Source: Basidiobolus ranarum (lineage: Eukaryota; Basidiobolomycota; Basidiobolomycetes; Basidiobolales). From it: 64,000 bases of DNA. The DNA is taken from contig JASJQH010006876.1 of assembly GCA_040143965.1 (NCBI GenBank), positions 1 to 64,000 on the forward strand, in the 5' to 3' direction. Both the position numbers and the translations under genes were made by a program. Under the pieces are notes generated by a model that was given only the letters and a program-made list of their open reading frames with translations, did no database searches and was not told the origin of the DNA. This document shows positions 33,852 to 42,800 of the stretch, one piece after another. Every line of letters starts with the position of its first letter. The stretch's first letter is position 1.

Positions 33852-36800
33852 ATGATGTTTGAAAATTCCATCAGAATTCATGATGCTTCCCAGAAATCCA
33901 AGAATTTACGTCGTAGTTTATTCTTGATTTCGCAATTAGCGGTGGTACAAGCTATAAACCATCCTTCATATAGTCAATCAAGGAGTCAAAAAGAGAGTCA
34001 CACCTCTACCAATCCAGAGAAACCTTTTACAAATGGAGCAACCATATCCTCCAAAAAACCACTGGGTTTTCCTAATATCTCAAACAATCCATTGATGTCT
34101 CAATATCCTAGTCCATCAAATGTAAGCTATAGTGAACATCGAGGTAATGTATTGGTGAATGGGTATCCAGTCGAAGTTGCTCCTTCTGGTGCTTTTTACC
34201 ATGATGACGGATATGGGTTCGACCTTTTTGAGTCTGATATTCCTTCATATCTGGAATTCGGCGATTACCCTCTATCGGGGTACTTTAATACACCATCCTG
34301 GGGAATCTCTGGCAATCAGGCTGTACTCTTTCCAGATGGTCAATTGAGATTTTTGGCGCCTGCTTTCGATGACATAAATGACGGCTCATACTATCAAGAG
34401 ATCGATGTACCTGTTTATGTCGAACAAATTGAAGTCGACTCAATAGATAATAGAGAAGCGGAAGAGATTGCTGTGGTGAATAACGAGAATGACTACATTA
34501 ATTCCGTACAGTTAAACGAAGTATCATCAAAGCTAGAACAATCAGAGGAATTCCAATTATTAGATGCCAAACTTGATCAGCTCACACTGGCATTATCTCA
34601 AGTAATATCAGGATCTACTAAAGGTGAAAGTAATACCCCAGCAACAAACCCAAATGTTCATATCAATGGGCTTGTTGAAGGTATGGATGTGTTAAATCAC
34701 AAAGTAGAAGAGTTAGTGAAAGCAGTTGGAATTGTAACAGAACAAAATCAACTAATCGGTACTCAAACCTCAAAAGTATTAAAAACTTCCACAAAAACCT
34801 TATCCGAAGTCGATACTATAAACGAAAAGTTAACCACGATAAAGAAAGATCTTACTCTTATCTCAGAGAAAGAATCTCACATCGAACAACAGCAAACTAA
34901 CAATATCGTACGCTCCTCCAAAGATATCAATGAGATAAATGAACGAATCACCGATCTATTAAGAACAGTAGGAGGATTATCCAAAGGCTCTTATAACCAT
35001 CAACATGATTCTAAGGTTGCACACGATTCTAATGCCAGTCAGGAGTTGAAAGAAATTCGAGGAAATTTGAACCGAATGCAAAATTCCATAACTGCCATCT
35101 CTAGCGAAGTAACCTCATTCTTATCTAAAGTAGAGAAAACGTCGCTGCAAGATATCGAAGGAATAAATCAATTACGCAAGGAATTTAGTCAATTCAAAGT
35201 CTTTATGGATAAACGAATTGCTGAGAGTAATAATTTAGAGAAAGAAAATCATGCAGAAACCGTACAGATGCTTAACAAGGAGTATACTCTAATCGGGGAT
35301 CTTAGTAAACGGGTGGATGGATTATTTGCTAGTTTGAAAATTGTTCTGGAGCAACTCCAGAAACTTGAAAACAAGGATGCAGACTACACAAAAGCAATTA
35401 CAACGATCGAGGGCTTACTGCAACGACTGAGCCAAACTAGTGATACTTTGGATAGGTTAATTAAGAAGGAAATGAATCTGATCAGTAATCGCGATTATTC
35501 CAAACCTACTAGTGGAATTGATTCAAGAAGAGTTCTTTCCAGCTTAGAAGAACTTCGCAACGAAATGAAGAACCTAACAGCGCAGCAAATAGACTTGTTC
35601 CAAAAGTATAATTCCAGCACTAATAATGAAGGATACGAGAAGATAGTAAACCATTTGAATCAACTTCAGAAAACGGTGATTCAATTGGTCTCAGAGGGAG
35701 GAAAATATTTCAAAGTTCCCGATTCCGGAAACTACCCGAAAGAACTCATCCGTGACATCGAAAACATGAGTGAAAATATTATTAATCTCAACTCAATCGT
35801 TAAAGGACTTGTCAAGCAGCAACAGAAGTTGATTGAATCTTACGGGGAAAACAACAAAGGTGGTTGGAAAGAGTTCAATGTCAATTTTGAGAAACTTGGT
35901 CGAGTAATCAATATGCTCTCTACACAGAACAGTTGGATCAAGCAGCAAACAGATGTGATCTCTAAGATGGACTCTCATATTACGGAGATAGGCTCTAAGA
36001 TTAATCATCTTATCGAGGAACAATCCAGATTAGAAGTATATCCACATAAAGGCTCCAAGAGTGATCCAAATATTGCCTACAAACTAGATCAACTGCGCAA
36101 GACCGTGGAGCAGTTGGCACACGATCAACAGATTCTACTTGGGAAATATAGGGAAGGAAAAGCATCAGATGTTCTGACGAAGGATATTCAAAGTGTCAAC
36201 TATAAACTAGCCGATCTTAGTTCAGTGGTTACTAGACTTTTGCAAGAACAGAAGTCAATAGTGAATAAACTTGGCTCACAAAAAAACCGTCCCAGTGACG
36301 GGAAAGATGAATCTAAAGAGATCCATCTTCTGAGTGAGCAAATAGAACGACTCCGAGAGGTGGTTACCCTTATTGCTAAGCAACAAAAAACTCTCCTTCA
36401 GGGAAAGTCAATCACCGTAAATACCGACAACATCACCGTACTAGACTCCAGGTTGAATTCATTAGGCCAGAAGATGGATTATCTTATCAAACAACAACAA
36501 CTCATATCAGGAAAATATGGCAACTCTGAAGACACCAAAAATCAAAACTCAGAATACCGGAACGTTGAGACTATCCTCAATCAACTTCGACAGACAGTTA
36601 CCGAAGTGATTAAAGAGCAGACGGTATTGATTCGAGGATCAGGTGGCAAATTACCAAGCAAATTACCAGATGACCTCGAAAGAGTAATTGAAAATCTGGC
36701 AAAGCAATGCTCTCGAATCTACAATGTGGTTGATAAGATCGGCTATGAGCAAGAACAGATTTTGAAAAATGACAAAGGAGAAGTCAAAGATATCCAGGAA

Positions 36801-39800
36801 ATTAAGGATAAATTGACCAAGCTAAGTGACGTGCTTATATTTATTACCAAGCAGCAAAACCGTATTCTAGGTGGAGATTTCCATTTAAAAATCAAGGATT
36901 ATTCTGGCGATGTTGAAAAACTCGGAGAGCAGCTAGCAAGGCTAAAATCAACCATGAATGTTTTGGTCCAACAACAAAAAAGTCTTCTGAGTGACCGTGA
37001 CGATAATAAGGTTAATGAGCAGCTGAAACAGCTCTATACTGTGGTGGATCGACTTGTTCAAGATCAAGAGAAGTTGATTACTATAAAAATCAACGGCAAA
37101 GGCAATAGCGGTTTGGATCAAAATATTGTAAACATGAACGAGCGACTGGCAAAACTAAGTGTAGTAATCGACCGACTGGTCAATCAGCAAAATGAAATTC
37201 TGAAATACCTTGGAAGCGAGAGCAAGGAAGGCAATGTTAATACAAAGCTCGAATTGATCACATCCAAGCTTGGTCAATTGGGTGAAGTCGTGACACTGCT
37301 GAATAAGCAGCAAAACGTACTTTTGAACATTCCAAGATATTTTTCGCTCATCGAATCTCAATCGAAGGAAATCGGAAGACTGGGACAACAAGTGAGCCAG
37401 ATTCAAGAATCGATCAATGAGTTGGTTGCTTTAGAGAAAAGTCAAGGTTATAGGGATGATCAAGGAAAAGGCGGCAACTTTGCCAAAGTTCATATCAAAC
37501 AATTGACTGATCTCTTCCGATCAGTACAACGCTTAGCTAATGGCCAAGATCAGCTCTTCTCGTACGTAAAATCCAATATCTCGGAAAAACGACTGAATGA
37601 TATCGAAAACGTGACCCAAAAACTATATTTGTTAAATCAGGCAATCCAGCACGTTGTCAACGAAGAAAGAACCTTACTGAACAGTATACATTCTCAAGGC
37701 AAAAATATAGAGAAAAGTATTCAACAGATCGATATGAAAATTGACAAACTCAGTATTGTTGTTGAGACAATGAACAAACGTCAAGAGAATCTGTTTGCCA
37801 CTGTCAATGCGCTTTGGAAGTCCCAGGATAGTAACTTCAAACTTGTGAATCAAAAATTGGCTGTCTTGGGCTCAGATGTCACTAGGTTGATTAGCCAACA
37901 GCAGAAGCTATTCAATAGCAAAGGATACTCGAATGACATCTCCGTCAATGGGAGGTTATCTGAATTAGAGAAATCAATTACTCAGTTGATTCAAGAACAA
38001 CGAAGGTTGATTCTCGTCAAATCTAGTCTTGATATCTCACCGGATTTGAAACGAGAAATTTCTGCAATAGACAACCGTTTAAATCAACTGAGTCAATTCA
38101 TCCGCGAGCTTGTGTCAAAGCAAGATCGGTTCTTACAGTATGCTGAAAAGGGGGAAATTGGAACCTCTGGCGACAAAGGAGATGTCAAGAACTACAATGA
38201 TCAATTCAAGCAACTCTTTATAATGGTGAGCAAGTTGACTCAGAATCAGATTTCACTCATTACTAGAGAGGATGTAGCAAAGCTATTTGATAGACAAAAC
38301 AAGGGAATTCAGAATCTTTCGCTTGACATTGGCCAGCTCAGTAATAGGATTGATAAAGTCTTAAAGCAACAGGAGGTTTTGAATGGAAAGAATTACCTTA
38401 AGAATGGTAATACCCATGACACTCGTCTCTTCAAGATGTTAGTTGATATTAGCAAGAACGCACGACAACTTCTGGAACAACAAAACATGCTTGCTCGGAA
38501 CGTTCGTGACAATTCCTTACCCAAAGATGTAGCCAAAGAAGTTTCAAGCTTACGGAAGGAGCTAACAAATCTTACCAGGGTCATTAATGAAATTTACTCA
38601 AATCAAGAAAAAATCATTCAGCTCAAATCCAGTAGTACCAAAGATTACTCGGAACAAATTTATTCTCAAGTGGAGAAAATCACTACGGAACTAGGCGGCG
38701 TCAGCCAAGGGATCGGTCGTATTTCAACTGTGCAGTTGGAGATCCTTAAGCGACTCGGCGTTCTCAGTGACCAACAGCTCCAAAATTTCAGAAATGTAGA
38801 TTCTAAAGTCTCAACTTTAGGGAAACGAGTAGATCAATTGGTTACTGGGCAGAAGGTTTTGATAGGCAAAGAGGATAATAACACAGATAAGCTTGACAAA
38901 GTTGTCAAAGAACTGGGAGACCTACGAGACGTTGTTTACAAACTCGTCAGTCAACAAACTACAATTCTGGAAGCCAAGTGGGGAGGCTCGTACAAACAAA
39001 AAGTTCCATTTGACGTGTCTGTTATTAATACAAAAATTGCCAAAGTAAGCGATACTGTGGATCAACTCCTAGTTCAACAACGCAGAATTATGGACCGCAA
39101 AGTGGATGGCGGCTTGACGAAGGAAGTCAACGAAAGTCTCGAGACACTAACAGTCTCAATCAAACAGATTGGTGGCTATGTTAAAAATTTGTATACAGAG
39201 CAAACACAAATTCTGCAAAACCATACTGAGTTGTTGAAACAAAATCTGAACAAAACTGACAAGGTTGATCACCAATTAATTGGCTTATCTCAAAAGGTAG
39301 ACGAAATTATACGCATCCAAGCTATTCTGTTGAGACGTGTTCAGAAAACCGACAAGGGAACTGAAACTAGAACTGATGATGACGCTATCATTCAGAAACT
39401 TAGTAGTCTTCAAGGTCTTGTAAATCAAATTGTCCTTCAACAGGAGAAACTATTCAAAGCTAAGTTAAACGGGCGAGTTCCCAAAGAAGTTCTCGAGGAA
39501 TTAAGAAAACTAGACTCACGCTTTGGGGAACTAATAGGCTCAGTGAATAGCTTCTCTAACAAGCAGCGAATCGTGATTTCCAAGGATTCTGATAGCAAAC
39601 TATCAGAGAGCTTGGTGACTGACATCAATAACCTCTCGGAAAAACTCGATAGCATATCTAGCTTCGTTAAGGAAACCATGAATATTCAGTCAAGAGTATT
39701 TAACAATAATGAAGTGATTCAATTGCTCAAAAACCAATCAGGTCAGATCAACAAGTTAGATGCCAAGTTGAACGAACTGAATTCAAGATTTTCAAGTCTT

Positions 39801-42800
39801 GTGGAACAACAGGCAATTATCATCAAGAGAATCGACTATAGCAAAGGCTCAAAAGGCTCGAACGACAATATGACGCCAATATACGAGGATCTACAAGGAT
39901 TACGCAGTGTTGTCAAACAAATTGTTGAATATCAAAAGAGTCTTGGTAGCCCTAACGTTAATTCGCGTTTACCCAAAGAGGCTTTGATCCTAATGGAGAA
40001 ACTGAATGAGCGGTTCTTGGCCTTGGATAGTCAAATTGTTGGTTTTTCTGAAGGTCAGAGTAATTTATTGAAGCTTGAGAAACAGGACGAACGCCACTTG
40101 GGTAGCATTGAGGGATATATCTCGGGAATAGTCAAAGAATTTAGACCCTTAAAAGAAGCAGTAAATCAGATTCTTTCTGAGCAATCAACGCTTTTACGCC
40201 GTAACGATGTCATCAAAATCCTCCAACAACAGGCTGGCCATATTGATCAAATAAACAATCGACTAGGCAGCCTTGGTGCTCAAATGAACCAACTGGTTAA
40301 CATCCAAAAAGAACTTCTGCGTGGCAATGGCTCCAAGCAACAGACCAACAATGCAGGGATTGATAGTTTGATCAATCGATTTAGCGAATTAAGCGAAACG
40401 GTCAACAACATTGTTGATAGGCAGAACGAGCTAACCAAGCCACAGATCATGAATCAAATACCTCAAAGTGTGGTAGAAGAGATAAAAACGGTCACACAAC
40501 AAATGTCTACGCTGAATGAGCAAGTCACTACACTTAGTGAACAGCAACAAGCAATAATCCAAAGTCTAGCCGGCAAGAAGGGGTCACCATCTGAACTCGT
40601 AGTTAAAACATACAACCGTGATCTTCAGATTTTAAGTGAACAAATATTTAAATTGGGTAAAATGATTAATGGGATCTCCAGTCGCCAAGATAAAGTCGCC
40701 AACAATGATCGTGTCCTAGATGTGATCAAGAAGCAAGGTGCACAGATTCAATCGCTGGGCATAGGTATGAATAACCTCCGAAAAGAGCTTGGTGTATTGA
40801 TCAATCGTCAGCAAGGCCTTCTTCAAAGAACATATGGCAATACTCAACAAAATCGCCAAGGTACACAAGCTATCCTAGAACAACTTCAGAAACTAGATAG
40901 CAGAGTCGATGGTTTGTTTGAACAACAAAAAGTGCTTGTCAACAAAGAGATTTACGCTGCTATACCGAAAGAGATCACGTCACAAATCGATCAAATAAGC
41001 TCTCAGCTTGGGGAACTTCGCCAAGTTGTTACAGAGGTTTCTAGAGAGCAGACAACCTTCATTGAACACGGAAATAAGAACAAAGATGATGGAAACGCCA
41101 GTAATATTGATGGAATACTCAAACTGAACCAGCGCTTTAATCAATTGACAAAGCTAGTAATCAGGATCGCTGAAGGTCAGAACCGCATTACTTCAAACGA
41201 GAAAGTAGTCAAAATACTGGAGCAACATTCTCGAGCAATTCAAAGAATTGACAACAGACTTACCGAAGTTGGCAGCATGGTCCAGAGAATCTTAGAGAAT
41301 CAGTTTAAGCTTATTCAATCGCCTGACTACCAAAATCACGCCAATAATAAGGGTGTCAACCTACAACCCATAGTTTTGAACTTACAAGATCTTCGAGAAG
41401 AGGTCAGATATTTGATTGAACAACAGAGGAAACTGAATCGTCCATCGGTTGGGAATTCTCTTCCTCAAGCCCTAGTAGGAAAAGTGAACGAAATCAACTT
41501 GAACCTCAATGGCTTGAATAGGCATATCCAAAGCTTGTTTGAAGAACAATCTGAACTGATCAAAGCATCCAACAATAGACAAGGAGCAAATTACAAAGAT
41601 TCAATTGACAAGATCAACCGCAGCTTAAATGAGTTTGGAAGAGTGATACGTGCTCTTGTCGGTCAACAAACACAAATTCTTAAGAATGAAGAGGTTCTAA
41701 AAGTGATCGCTAGCGAACTTGGTGATCTCAAAGAAGTGAAATCGACCGTCAGAAACTTTGGCCATCAAATTCGGAATCTTGTTGAACAACAAAGGATAAT
41801 CTTGAACAACATTTCTCAACTAGGCAAGTATAAGAGCGCAGATTCGAGCCGAGACCTGCTTGGTAAATTAGCTTTACTAAGTCGGACTGTTAATGAATTG
41901 GTGGAAAAACAGACGATTTTATTGAGGCGTGAGGTTGTTGGAACTGTGCCCAAGGAGATAATGGAAGAAATTACAATTCTGAACAAGAAGTTCAATTTCG
42001 TTACTAGCAGCCTAGAATCGATAGCAGAATTACAAAAACGTCTACTTGACCGTAGAAACGATGGCTCAGATAATCACGAAGAAGCCAGCCCGGAAGTGAT
42101 CGGATACTTGAATGACTTGAGACAAAAATTTGGCAAACTTTATCAAGAAGTGACTTCAATCTCTAGTTATCAACAGGAATTGATGAGTCGCAAGGAGCTT
42201 TTGAGTATTCTGAAGCGTCATTCTGTAGATATCAATATCGTTGGACGTAAAGTTGAGGCTGTTGATGAGAAGATTCAAGTACTTATCAACCAACAGAGAG
42301 AGCTATATAACCTGATTGAGAAAAAAGGGACAAGGGACCAAGTAGGAGGGAAAAACTATTCAATCGTAATTGAACGCCTCCAACAGCTTGAAAAATCAAT
42401 TGTTCTACTCTCTGGCGAACAGAGAAGGTTGCAAGGAATTGAGAGAAATGGCACGAAGCAAGTTCTGGAAACAGTCAATAGCTCTACACAATATTTGGAT
42501 GGTAAAATGGGCAGACTTTCTACTTTAATTGATCGTGTCCGGAACGAACAACAGGAAATACTTCAAGCTGTAAAGAATAACAATATAATATCTAAGGAAG
42601 TCTTGAGTAGAGTTGACAAAGTCAATGACGAGATCAAGAATCTCGAGGATGTAGTGAAGCAATTGGCACAAGAGCAGCATGAAGTCAATGTCAAAGTAAC
42701 TAAACTTCTAGGCCTACCCCAAGATATGCAAGAAGTCAAACAGCGCCTGGTAACTCTGAACAATCTCACCAACAAGCTTATAAATCAGCAGGTTCAGCTC